Assembly: GCA_937871985.1 (NCBI GenBank)
Contig: CALMPB010000487.1
Coordinates: 1 to 10,167 of the forward strand
DNA length: 10,167 bases
Source of the DNA: an uncultured Burkholderiaceae bacterium
GTDB taxonomy: Bacteria; Pseudomonadota; Gammaproteobacteria; Burkholderiales; Burkholderiaceae
Direction: 5' to 3'
Every line of letters starts with the position of its first letter. Position 1 is the stretch's first letter. Below the pieces are notes generated by a model, which was not told the origin of the DNA, did no database searches, and saw nothing but the letters and a program-made list of their open reading frames with translations. The position numbers were made by a program, and so were the translations under genes. This document shows, in pieces, positions 1 to 6,392 of the stretch.

Positions 1-530
1 ATTTCGTCGTTCTCGTAGAGATCGAGCAGGCGCGGCGAGACCGACGCCAGCCGCAGGCGCTGGCGCACCGTCGAGACCGACACGAAATAACGTGCAGCGA
101 TCTCCTCCTCGCCAAGACCTTGCAGATGAAGGGTCTGGAATGCCCGGAACTGATCGAGCGGATGAAGCTGGAGGCGATGGATGTTTTCGGCAAGCGAATC
201 GTCCTCGGCCGAGGTCGTCCCGCCGCGCTTGACAATGCAGGGGATCGGTTCCGTCTTTGCCATGCGCTTCTGCTTGATCAGCAATTCGAGCGCACGAAAA
301 CGCCGGCCGCCGGCGGGCACTTCGTAGCGGCCGGTTTCCTTATCCTCGTCACCGAGGATCGGCCGCACATTCAGGCTCATGAGAAGCCCACGAAGGGCAA
401 TGTCGTTGGCGATATCCTCGATCGAGACGCCCGCCTTGATGTTGCGCACGTTCTTCTGCGAGAGTTCGAGCTTGTCGAAGGGGATGTCCTGCGATCGGTC
501 GAGAGTTATCTTCTGAATGGCCTTTGCCAT
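1..530 (-). CDS. parB: ParB/RepB-family partition-like protein (3' end outside window)
   Basis: ParB-family proteins are CTP-dependent DNA-binding clamps used in plasmid or chromosome partition; some plasmid paralogues act as regulators. Reading the minus strand from ATG at 530 gives an open frame of 176 codons to the window edge. The N-terminal ParB/Srx-like domain covers about residues 15-120, with a GGRRFRAL motif at 74-81 (equivalent of the GERRxRA nucleotide-binding box) and AENIHR at 114-119 (equivalent of ENxxR). A helix-turn-helix follows at about 137-162 (EEEIAARYFVSVSTVRQRLR). A GGAG ribosome binding site lies about 7 nt upstream of the ATG. The C-terminal part is missing because the gene runs off the left edge. 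No parA is visible upstream, so this may be one of the solitary large ParB-like proteins of alphaproteobacterial plasmids rather than the true parABS partner. Family assignment is firm; the exact role is inferred. Confidence 0.9.
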   Translation of the reverse strand, partial: MAKAIQKITLDRSQDIPFDKLELSQKNVRNIKAGVSIEDIANDIALRGLLMSLNVRPILGDEDKETGRYEVPAGGRRFRALELLIKQKRMAKTEPIPCIVKRGGTTSAEDDSLAENIHRLQLHPLDQFRAFQTLHLQGLGEEEIAARYFVSVSTVRQRLRLASVSPRLLDLYENDE

Positions 531-540
531 ATCGTTTCTC

Positions 541-588
541 CGTAGCGGGCCGGCCGGAGCCTCTCTCCGAACCTTAAAACCCGCTACG
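541..588. repeat. 9-bp perfect inverted repeat upstream of the parB-like gene
   Basis: CGTAGCGGG at 541-549 is exactly repeated in inverse orientation as CCCGCTACG at 580-588, with a 30-bp spacer. The left arm starts only 10 bp upstream of the ATG of the ParB-like gene and touches its ribosome binding site. Position and symmetry fit an operator or a partition-type site bound by a dimer, but nothing in the sequence proves it. It could also form a stem in the 5' leader of the mRNA. Confidence 0.4.
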
Positions 589-680
589 AACGCCCTCTCC
601 CCCCTCTCCCTCCTTGCTGCCCGCCGCACCTCCTGGTTCGCGCTGTCAGCGGAACTGGTGCCCACCTTCGTAAGGCTCTG

Positions 681-745
681 AGGGGACGTGGCAGCTTGCG
701 CTTATCATTTCGACGCGGGAGCGCTTCGAAGCGCACAAGTCCCCT
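681..745. repeat. Nested inverted repeats with a central 14-bp palindrome
   Basis: AGGGGAC (681-687) pairs with GTCCCCT (739-745). Inside it TGCGCTT (697-703) pairs with AAGCGCA (729-735). The sequence GCGCTTCGAAGCGC at 721-734 is a perfect 14-bp palindrome on its own and competes with the inner stem. The block lies in gene-free DNA about 150 bp from the ParB-like start. Possible roles are a protein-binding site, a nic/oriT-like or recombination site, or a transposon end (Tn3-family ends begin with GGGG). The symmetry is directly seen; function is not determined. Confidence 0.45.
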
Positions 746-1009
746 GACTGCAGATGGATAGCTCTGATCCAGCCGACCAGCATCGGCAGGAACGCTGGCC
801 GGTCTTCCCTTCAGTTGCCTTCAGCGAAGTCGACCCAGCCGGATTTGCGGAGCGGATCGAGCATCCTGGGGTGATCCATCGGGATGTTGATCAAGCGTCT
901 GGCGCCCGACCGTTACGGTCTTGCCGGTGCTGCGTGTTCGGTCATGGCGCCGATGAAATTCTCCGAACTGCCGCATCGTCGTGTAAAAGCTGGAGCATGG
1001 GCCGGGCGC

Positions 1010-1279
1010 TCATTGGACCGCCCCCTTCGCCTGTCCTACATGGGTGTAGCTGTAGCGATTTCCGGTATGTTCCAGAATCTCGGCGCTGGCGGCAGCATAT
1101 GCCGCAGCGAGCTCGCGGAGCGGAGCATATGATAACGCGCTCCAGAGCCGGGGGTCCGGTCTGCGGCCAACGGCAACCATCGGGCCGCCCACCGGAATAT
1201 CGGCGACGCGCTCGACATTGACGCCGCCGCCCGACGCACCCTGTTTGAAAAAGGCCGCCGTGAAGTCGATACCCGCCAT
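1010..1279 (-). CDS. Unrecognised small ORF, possible gene remnant
   Basis: This frame encodes 89 residues from an ATG at 1279. Its composition looks protein-like: a segment reading RELAAAYAAASAEILEHTG and a plausible mix of hydrophobic and charged residues. I do not recognise a family. No convincing ribosome binding site precedes the ATG, and coherent coding seems to start upstream in another frame and continue downstream in yet another, which suggests a frameshifted or decayed gene. Two other minus-strand frames overlap it, so it could also be chance. Low confidence. Confidence 0.2.
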   Translation of the reverse strand: MAGIDFTAAFFKQGASGGGVNVERVADIPVGGPMVAVGRRPDPRLWSALSYAPLRELAAAYAAASAEILEHTGNRYSYTHVGQAKGAVQ

Positions 1280-1471
1280 CCGGCACGAGGTGCCGGTCGT
1301 CGGCCCATATCAAAAAGCTCGCCGTCGCTCGGAGCGCCCTTGCGGCCATCGCCGCTTCGTGACTCAGCTATCGTCGCGATCCAAGACGCCGGAGATCGGC
1401 GAAAGCCGTCGCGGCGTTCCGACTTCCCCTTGCGGTGGATGTCCGGCAGGGCCGAGGGTGGCGCCGTGTTT

Positions 1472-2143
1472 TCAATCTCGTGAGGACAATGTACGCGGGG
1501 CGACCCATTGGAACATCCTGCGACCGAACAAGCCTCCCAACAGGACGAGCAAGACCGCCACGCCGACGTTCCACATCAGGATCATTACAGTGGCGTCGAT
1601 GGTGTGGAACAACGACAGCGCCGTTGCGGTGATCGCGGCCACGGCCAGGCTGCCCATCACGGCAACCACTGTCGGTCGCAAAGTGGCCGCGTGGCGCAGC
1701 ATCACGAGCATTGCGAGCGATAATGGCAGGCTGGTCAGCACCAGGGTCGCGAAACACCGGGCTGTTTCTCCGAAGCTGACGCCGGCCGGGCCGATGCCGA
1801 TCCACCGAGCCAGGCACTGGTAGCCAATGTTCGACAGCCAGACGATCAGCGTCGGCGCCGGCAGCAGAAGCCAAAGCCGCGACCGATCGGGGAGGCTGAC
1901 CAAAAAGGCCGCAAACGCCGCCAATATGCCTGTCAGGAGCGAAGCCGCCATGCCGGTGGCAAAGGTAGGATCCCGCAGCCGCTGAACAAGGTCGGGGCGA
2001 ATTCCCTGACTTATGGCAAGCAGCGTCAGAACGGCAGCCGCGAGCAGAAGCCAGCAGGTGGCGCGCGTCAGCGGCGGCCGCAGACGCCGTACCGGCGCCA
2101 GGTTCGTGGCAAGCGATGCAATGAGATCAGGGGTCTTGATCAC
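1472..2143 (-). CDS. nrsF: NrsF/DUF1109-family membrane anti-sigma factor
   Basis: Proteins of this family hold a cognate ECF sigma factor at the inner membrane and release it on stress; Caulobacter NrsF restrains SigF. The 223-residue product begins with a short cytoplasmic segment (MIKTPDLIASLATNLAPVRR), the usual start of the family, then six hydrophobic helices at about 27-46, 61-83, 88-107, 131-150, 158-178 and 184-204. Cysteines occur at residues 30, 110 and 130. The start is the GTG whose GTGA overlaps the TGA stop of the sigma gene, with GGAG about 8 nt upstream. The same frame stays open further upstream, but there it only shadows the sigma gene. The overlap implies translational coupling. 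I cannot be sure which cysteines match the two reported to matter for metal sensing in Caulobacter NrsF; the late position I would expect near residue 181 reads HTID and lacks cysteine. Confidence 0.85.
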   Translation of the reverse strand: MIKTPDLIASLATNLAPVRRLRPPLTRATCWLLLAAAVLTLLAISQGIRPDLVQRLRDPTFATGMAASLLTGILAAFAAFLVSLPDRSRLWLLLPAPTLIVWLSNIGYQCLARWIGIGPAGVSFGETARCFATLVLTSLPLSLAMLVMLRHAATLRPTVVAVMGSLAVAAITATALSLFHTIDATVMILMWNVGVAVLLVLLGGLFGRRMFQWVAPRTLSSRD

Positions 2144-2661
2144 GTGTCGCTCCGATTGGTCAGCATCTTCCGAAGGCTTATCAAGGCGCGGTGTGTCGCA
2201 ACCTTGAGAGACGCGATCGACGTACCGCTCGCCGTCGCAGCCTCCTTCAACGACATCTCTCTGAGCTTGAGCATTCGGATAGCTTGTCTCTGTATCGGAG
2301 GCAGTCTGTCGACGGCGCCCAGCAATCGATGTCGGTTCGATATTTCTTCTAAGTTCGCTTGAGGCTCTGCAAAGGTTTCGTGCGCTGCCGTAAAGGGCGT
2401 CTCGCGCGCTCTCGTACGACCTTGACGGCGTAGCCTGTCGACAAGGCGACGGTTTGCGATCGCTCCCAACCACGGCCCGAACGGGCGCTTCGGGTCATAG
2501 GTGTGTCGAATCGAATGCACGGTAAGCAGGACATCCTGGACTGCGTCTTCAATGTCGCTCGCGTCGCGGTGCCGCCGTTCGGCGGTTGAGCGAAGATACG
2601 GCGTCATTTCCTCCAGAACCCAGCGATAGGCTGCTGCATCACCATCTTGGGCCCGGGCCAT
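2140..2661 (-). CDS. ECF RNA polymerase sigma factor (SigF-like, NrsF-controlled)
   Basis: This alternative sigma factor directs RNA polymerase to a stress regulon when freed from the NrsF-like protein encoded next. The 173-residue product carries sigma region 2 at about 36-79 (DIEDAVQDVLLTVHS, then TYDPKRPFGPWLGAIANRR) and region 4 at about 120-164 (LPPIQRQAI, then a helix-turn-helix ending SLKVATHRALISLR). The PFGPWL segment and the pairing with a DUF1109 protein are typical of SigF-like factors (from memory, group ECF16). The ATG at 2661 is the only standard start in frame: the next upstream codons read T-D-W-T-I-L, resembling the family's normal N-terminus, but hit TGA with no ATG, GTG or TTG. 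There is no good ribosome binding site. The annotated start may therefore be truncated relative to relatives. I found no convincing GTAAC/CGAA-type autoregulatory promoter upstream. Confidence 0.9.
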   Translation of the reverse strand: MARAQDGDAAAYRWVLEEMTPYLRSTAERRHRDASDIEDAVQDVLLTVHSIRHTYDPKRPFGPWLGAIANRRLVDRLRRQGRTRARETPFTAAHETFAEPQANLEEISNRHRLLGAVDRLPPIQRQAIRMLKLREMSLKEAATASGTSIASLKVATHRALISLRKMLTNRSDT

Positions 2662-2798
2662 GAGGATGGTCCAATCGGTGCCGGGATTGCTGGTCCCGTT
2701 TGATCAATGCCGCGCGCGCAGTCTTGGTGACTCGCTCGCAGGGTTCAGCGCTCGACACGAGTTCGGCATCGGTACGCGGCTACATGGTTCTTGAGACA

Positions 2799-3059
2799 TC
2801 ACCAGCGGGCTCGGCGCGCGGATGCGGCAATGATGCGCGCCGCACGGAGTTCAACGTGCCTTTCGGCCGAGCAAGCAGACATCATGTTGTGCCATGCGGT
2901 TTGCGAGGGGACCAGCCGGTCGATCAGGAAGTCCAGCGAGAGTCGATCTGGCCCGAGCGCCAGGGCGGCCCAGTGCAGATGGAAGTTCGCCCAGCTATTC
3001 GCCACGACCAGTTGGATCACGCTGGTAATGATCAGAAGCGCCAGCGCGGCCAACCGCAT
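2799..3059 (-). CDS. Hypothetical small membrane protein
   Basis: The frame encodes 86 residues from ATG at 3059, preceded by a plausible GAGG five nt upstream; a GTG at 3074 in the same frame is an alternative. The first 22 residues (MRLAALALLIITSVIQLVVA) form one hydrophobic helix or signal anchor, followed by a polar, arginine-rich tail. No family is recognised. It sits between the hydrolase and the sigma gene on the same strand. A frame of similar length runs on the opposite strand, so the gene call is doubtful. Confidence 0.35.
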   Translation of the reverse strand: MRLAALALLIITSVIQLVVANSWANFHLHWAALALGPDRLSLDFLIDRLVPSQTAWHNMMSACSAERHVELRAARIIAASARRARW

Positions 3060-3120
3060 CGCGACCTCGATCACTGCGCCTTGCTACCGTTGTTTCGATA
3101 GGGCGACTGCTCGAAGCGAT

Positions 3121-3159
3121 CAGTGAGGCAGTATCGCCAAGGCGGTTGTTGTCTCACTG
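3121..3159. repeat. 7-bp inverted repeat at the 3' end of the hydrolase gene
   Basis: CAGTGAG at 3121-3127 pairs with CTCACTG at 3153-3159, and a small CGCC-AA-GGCG hairpin lies between them. The right arm covers the stop codon of the hydrolase gene, so the structure would form at the end of its mRNA. It lacks a following U-rich run, so an intrinsic terminator is only a weak possibility. Confidence 0.25.
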
Positions 3160-4134
3160 TGTCGGGCCATCTGATGACGTGATCAGGCCTGCGCCTGCTA
3201 GAAACGCGCGGACTGCCGTGCGAACCTCCTGCGTCCGCCCAACCAGAAGATGTCCGCCGGTATCGTAGACCACCAACTTGGCGCCGGGGATCCTGGCCGC
3301 CGTGAATTTGGCTGACGGGAGCGTGTTGAACAAGTCGTCGCGCGCAGAGATGATCATTGTCGGTGCAGTGATTTCATCTAACGGAAGTCTATCTAACTCG
3401 GGGGCGCTGTCGATGTTGATTCCGGAGAAGCGGAGCGACAGCGGTTCAACGCTTCTGACGAAGCTCATGACGCGGTCCCTCTCGGCGTCGGGCGCAGCGG
3501 CTACCAGCGCCGGCCGAACGCCAACGAAGCGAATGAGTATAGACGGTGCAACGTTCTCAGCTGCCCACCAAGCGAAATCGCCACCAACATTGACGGCCCA
3601 GAATGCGAACTTGTTGCCGCGGCTGACGTCGATCGCGACCGGACTGGTAGGCGGATAAAGGGCTGGGACGATCAGAATAAGAGCGGCGACCTTGTCCGGG
3701 TGACGGAGTGTCAACTCGACCGCTGAACGGGCGCCGGCCGAAACGCCGACAACCACCGCTTTGGGAACGTTCAGTTTAGAGAGCAACGCCGCGTGCGCGT
3801 CGCCCTGCGCGGCTGGAGAGGGGTCTCGCGGAACGGGTGTACGGAGATAGCCGAAGCGCGACGGCGCGATGACCCGAAAGCCCTCACCCACAAGATCGGC
3901 TGCAAGGGCAAGGCCTTGGTCAAAGCCGCCGCCGGCGCCGTGGATCGACAACAGCGGAATACCCACACCGCTGTCGGCGTATTCGATCGGACCGATGTCG
4001 AGGTTGGCGACCAGACTGCCTCGGCTGACGGCGTCGCGCAGACGACCAAGCTCGTTCCTGTAAAGCATGAAAGCCGCACCGGTCGTAGTCGCTATGGCGA
4101 TAAACATGACCAGCAGGAAACCAATTCGACTCAT
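3154..4134 (-). CDS. Membrane-anchored alpha/beta-fold hydrolase
   Basis: This is a serine hydrolase of the alpha/beta-fold superfamily; the substrate cannot be told from sequence. The 326-residue product has an N-terminal membrane anchor or signal (about 5-24), placing the catalytic domain probably in the periplasm. HGAGGG at 65-70 is the oxyanion region, GVSAG at 130-134 is the nucleophile elbow with Ser132, ARDD at 264-267 supplies the probable acid, and GGH at 293-295 the catalytic histidine. All three triad members are present, so the enzyme looks active. ATG at 4134 is chosen because a GGTGGGG purine stretch precedes it; a TTG 15 nt upstream is less likely. It follows the cysteine-rich gene after 74 nt on the same strand with no clear terminator, so it could be the tail of the copper/thiol operon, though its function does not obviously fit. 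Confidence 0.85.
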   Translation of the reverse strand: MSRIGFLLVMFIAIATTTGAAFMLYRNELGRLRDAVSRGSLVANLDIGPIEYADSGVGIPLLSIHGAGGGFDQGLALAADLVGEGFRVIAPSRFGYLRTPVPRDPSPAAQGDAHAALLSKLNVPKAVVVGVSAGARSAVELTLRHPDKVAALILIVPALYPPTSPVAIDVSRGNKFAFWAVNVGGDFAWWAAENVAPSILIRFVGVRPALVAAAPDAERDRVMSFVRSVEPLSLRFSGINIDSAPELDRLPLDEITAPTMIISARDDLFNTLPSAKFTAARIPGAKLVVYDTGGHLLVGRTQEVRTAVRAFLAGAGLITSSDGPTQ

Positions 4135-4208
4135 ACAAGGCCCCACCAAAAGATGAGCGACTGTTTTCCGTTGGCATCAGCCGTATTTGTACTTTTCCGG
4201 TGTCTGGT

Positions 4209-4775
4209 TCACATCCCCCCGCCACAACCGTCGGAAAGGTTCCACACATCCACGATTTGCTCGCCGGCAAAACGATGCTCGTGGATCAGGTATTTTGCCA
4301 GTCCGCCATATACCTTCCAACGCCAGCATTGGCAGCAGCACGGTCCCTTCTCGTTGGAGTTCGCCATAGCGTAGTCATAGGCCATCTGCTCGTCGCCGGT
4401 GAGTTGCAGGTCGTAATAGGCTATCGCCTGCCGAGCGGTCCCCGCAGATATGTCATACGGATCCTGCGGGATAATGGGGATGGCGTGGTATTTCGCCAGG
4501 CCACTTACCTGCTCGCCATAGCGCTTCAGTTCCATCGGGCTGCAGCACGGACCCTTGATGCGCGACATCGCCGGCATTGTCGCGATCGACTCCGTGAACT
4601 TGGCCGAGCAGGTGCTGTTGCCGTTCTGGCTGAGCTCCTTGAAGCGGGCCGCCAGGTCGGGGTCTTCACCGCTCATCGCCAAATTCGGGCGCCCGAGGAT
4701 TCCAACCACCGCCACCGCGCCAAACAGACCGTCCAGGACAATGGATCGACGATTCGGACAAAGTGTTCGCTTCAC
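4209..4775 (-). CDS. Exported cysteine-rich protein with duplicated KGPCC...GLAKY motif
   Basis: The 188-residue product has a hydrophobic N-terminal stretch (about 11-28) after a twin arginine (NRRSIVLDGL), so it is probably exported, possibly by Tat. It carries nine cysteines: 6, 56, 77, 78, 146, 147, 148, 150 and 184. Two halves resemble each other: KGPCC at 74-78 followed by GLAKY at 92-96, and KGPCC at 143-147 followed by GLAKY at 158-162. The second copy extends to CCCQCWRW, and the C-terminus ends SDGCGGGM. I recall similar uncharacterised proteins elsewhere but no named function. Cysteine clustering plus the neighbouring CcdA, DsbA-like, SCO and multicopper oxidase genes suggests metal binding or a thiol-redox substrate. 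The GTG at 4775 is preferred because AAAGGGA lies about 6 nt upstream; starts further upstream would overlap ccdA. The gap from ccdA is 19 nt, so it is probably cotranscribed. Confidence 0.85.
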   Translation of the reverse strand: MKRTLCPNRRSIVLDGLFGAVAVVGILGRPNLAMSGEDPDLAARFKELSQNGNSTCSAKFTESIATMPAMSRIKGPCCSPMELKRYGEQVSGLAKYHAIPIIPQDPYDISAGTARQAIAYYDLQLTGDEQMAYDYAMANSNEKGPCCCQCWRWKVYGGLAKYLIHEHRFAGEQIVDVWNLSDGCGGGM

Positions 4776-4794
4776 AGCGAATCCCTTTCTCGGC

Positions 4795-5529
4795 TCAGCC
4801 GATCCTCGTAAAAATGGGGAACTGCTCAAGTAGCCAGTACGAGAGCGTCGACATCTGTCCGGCGATCATGGCGAGTCCCATGACAACCATGATTGCGCCG
4901 GCAGCGGGCTGTAGCATCTGGCTGGTCTTGCGCAACGACGTCAGCCTCTGCGTAAGACTGTCAGTGAACATGGCGGCGAGCAGGAACGGAACGCCAAGCC
5001 CGAGCGAGTAGATCGCCAGCAAGGTGATGCCGTCGGCCACCGTCGCGGAAGCGGCGCCCACGGTCAGGATCGAGCCGAGGATCGGGCCGATGCAGGGCGT
5101 CCAGCCGAAGGCGAAGGCAAGGCCGAGAGTGTAGGCTGACATCGCATGCCCTCCTGGTGCGGTGGCATGGAAGCGCGCCTCGCGCATCATCCAGCCCGGG
5201 CGGATGAGCCCGGTGAGAAACACGCCGAACAGCACGACGACGGCGCCGCCGACGAGATTGAGCTCGAAACGGTAGCTGAGCAGCAACCGGCCGAGCGCGG
5301 TGGCGCTGGCACCAAGCGCGATGAAGACGGTGGAGAAGCCGAGCACGAAGAATAAGCTCAATGCCGCTGCCGACAGACGAGCTGTCCGATGCACAGACCC
5401 ATCCGCCGGCGCCCTGCCGGCAATATAGGAGATATAGCCAGGCACCAACGGCAGCACGCAGGGTGACAGAAACGAGACGATACCAGCCGCGAACGCGGCC
5501 AGCACGCTGATGTTGGAGATTTCGGGCAC
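4795..5529 (-). CDS. ccdA: CcdA-type cytochrome c biogenesis / thiol electron-transfer membrane protein
   Basis: CcdA, the short form of the DsbD membrane domain, passes reducing equivalents from cytoplasmic thioredoxin to periplasmic thioredoxin-fold proteins. The 244-residue product shows six likely transmembrane helices and the two redox cysteines in family motifs: SPCVLPLVPGY (Cys24) in helix 1 and FGWTPCIGPILG (Cys146) in helix 4. Length is normal for CcdA. The start is GTG at 5529; an in-frame TAA lies two codons upstream, so no earlier start exists. The ribosome binding site is weak, which fits translation coupled to the DsbA-like gene ending 26 nt upstream. Its natural partners here are the downstream-acting thioredoxins of the same cluster (CcmG-like, TlpA-like, DsbA-like). 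Confidence 0.95.
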   Translation of the reverse strand: MPEISNISVLAAFAAGIVSFLSPCVLPLVPGYISYIAGRAPADGSVHRTARLSAAALSLFFVLGFSTVFIALGASATALGRLLLSYRFELNLVGGAVVVLFGVFLTGLIRPGWMMREARFHATAPGGHAMSAYTLGLAFAFGWTPCIGPILGSILTVGAASATVADGITLLAIYSLGLGVPFLLAAMFTDSLTQRLTSLRKTSQMLQPAAGAIMVVMGLAMIAGQMSTLSYWLLEQFPIFTRIG

Positions 5530-5555
5530 CGATTAGATATCCACGCTCGCCGGCA

Positions 5556-6347
5556 TCATTTCTGCGCTCCTCTTGCCTGCTCGACAAATTTCTTCAGGGT
5601 CGCAAGATTGGTGGCACCGGGATAGATCTGGTCGCCGGCGACGAAGCCCGGTGTTCCGGTGATCCTCAGCGCCTGGGCCAGTTCGGCATTGCGATCGATC
5701 AGCGCCTGGATGTCGGGCTTCTGCATGTCGCTCTTCATGCGCTCGACATCAATGCCGGTCTCTGCCGCGATCTTCAGCACGACCGCATCGGTCACCCTGG
5801 TCTTCGCCCCATACAGTGCCTTGTGGAACGCGCCATATTTACCCTGCCGCTCGGCCGCGAGCGCCGCCTTAGCCGCGAACACCGAATCCGGGCCGAGGAT
5901 AGGGAATTCCTTGTAGACGATCTTGAGCTGCGGATCGTCGGCTACGGCCTGGTCCATTATTGGTGCCATTAGTCGGCAATACGGGCAATTATAATCGAAG
6001 AATTCGACCAAAGTAACGTTGCCCTGTGCATTCCCCCCGACGGGACTCTGCTTGTCGCGGAAAATGTCATCCGCGCGCGCCTTGAGTGTCTCCTTAGCCT
6101 GCGCGGCCTCCGCCTCGCGCTGGCGTTGATCCAGGCTTTGCAGCGCCTCCATGAGCACTTCCGGATGCGCGAGGATATAGTCATGGATCCGCTGGTCGAG
6201 TTGATCCTGGGACATCTCGCCTGCCGCAAAGGCCCGGATACCCTGAACGCCTGGATTGAGCAGGAACCATCCTGCCAGTAAGGCAAGCAGTAGCCTGCGG
6301 AGAGTCCCTCCAACATACTGACCTGCCAGTCGCGCGCTAGTGAACAT
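5556..6347 (-). CDS. DsbA-family periplasmic thiol:disulfide oxidoreductase
   Basis: This thioredoxin-fold protein makes, breaks or shuffles disulfides in the periplasm. The 263-residue product has a signal peptide or anchor (about 18-42), a helical charged segment (about 45-95) of the kind that mediates oligomerisation in ScsC- and DsbG-like proteins, then the catalytic domain with active-site CPYC at 121-124 and the cis-proline loop TGTPGF (Pro233). The ATG at 6347 has a strong GAGGGA site upstream. No dsbB is seen in the window, whereas ccdA follows 26 nt downstream, so this protein may be kept reduced and work as an isomerase or reductase, as reported for ScsC/ScsB systems, rather than as an oxidase. 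Family assignment is firm, direction of electron flow is inferred. Confidence 0.92.
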   Translation of the reverse strand: MFTSARLAGQYVGGTLRRLLLALLAGWFLLNPGVQGIRAFAAGEMSQDQLDQRIHDYILAHPEVLMEALQSLDQRQREAEAAQAKETLKARADDIFRDKQSPVGGNAQGNVTLVEFFDYNCPYCRLMAPIMDQAVADDPQLKIVYKEFPILGPDSVFAAKAALAAERQGKYGAFHKALYGAKTRVTDAVVLKIAAETGIDVERMKSDMQKPDIQALIDRNAELAQALRITGTPGFVAGDQIYPGATNLATLKKFVEQARGAQK

Positions 6348-6392
6348 GTATTTTCCCTCTCTCGGTCGATTGAGCCATGTAATGATCCTGCC

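Larger units (their letters stand above)
541..1471. other. About 930 bp without a confident gene
   Basis: Between the ParB-like gene and the NrsF-like gene neither strand gives a frame I can assign to a family. The longest frames are shadows of each other. The segment holds several inverted repeats (541-588, 681-745, 721-734, 908-920) and a weak minus-strand ORF at 1010-1279. Short protein-like stretches appear in different minus-strand frames, for example one around 790-890 containing INIPMDHPRMLDPLRKSGW and interrupted by stops. This is what a decayed gene or recombination scar would look like. Confidence 0.5.

Noticed and set aside
120..545. Plus-strand frame of 141 codons
   Set aside because: It is the antisense shadow of the ParB-like gene, whose minus-strand frame carries clear family motifs and a ribosome binding site.
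908..920. 13-bp palindrome GACCGTTACGGTC
   Set aside because: Single short palindrome with no adjacent gene start or second copy; not enough to call a site.
1107..1116. GCGAGCTCGC palindrome flanked by two CATATG sites
   Set aside because: Short and likely by chance in GC-rich DNA.
2144..2473. Upstream extension of the NrsF-like frame to an earlier start
   Set aside because: The extra 110 codons overlap the sigma factor in another frame, and the family's usual N-terminus begins at the GTG at 2143.
4135..4208. Possible terminator between the cysteine-rich gene and the hydrolase
   Set aside because: No stable GC-rich stem followed by a T run was found on the minus strand.
4200..4811. Plus-strand frame of 203 codons
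   Set aside because: Antisense to the cysteine-rich gene; low-complexity arginine/alanine composition and no recognisable domain.
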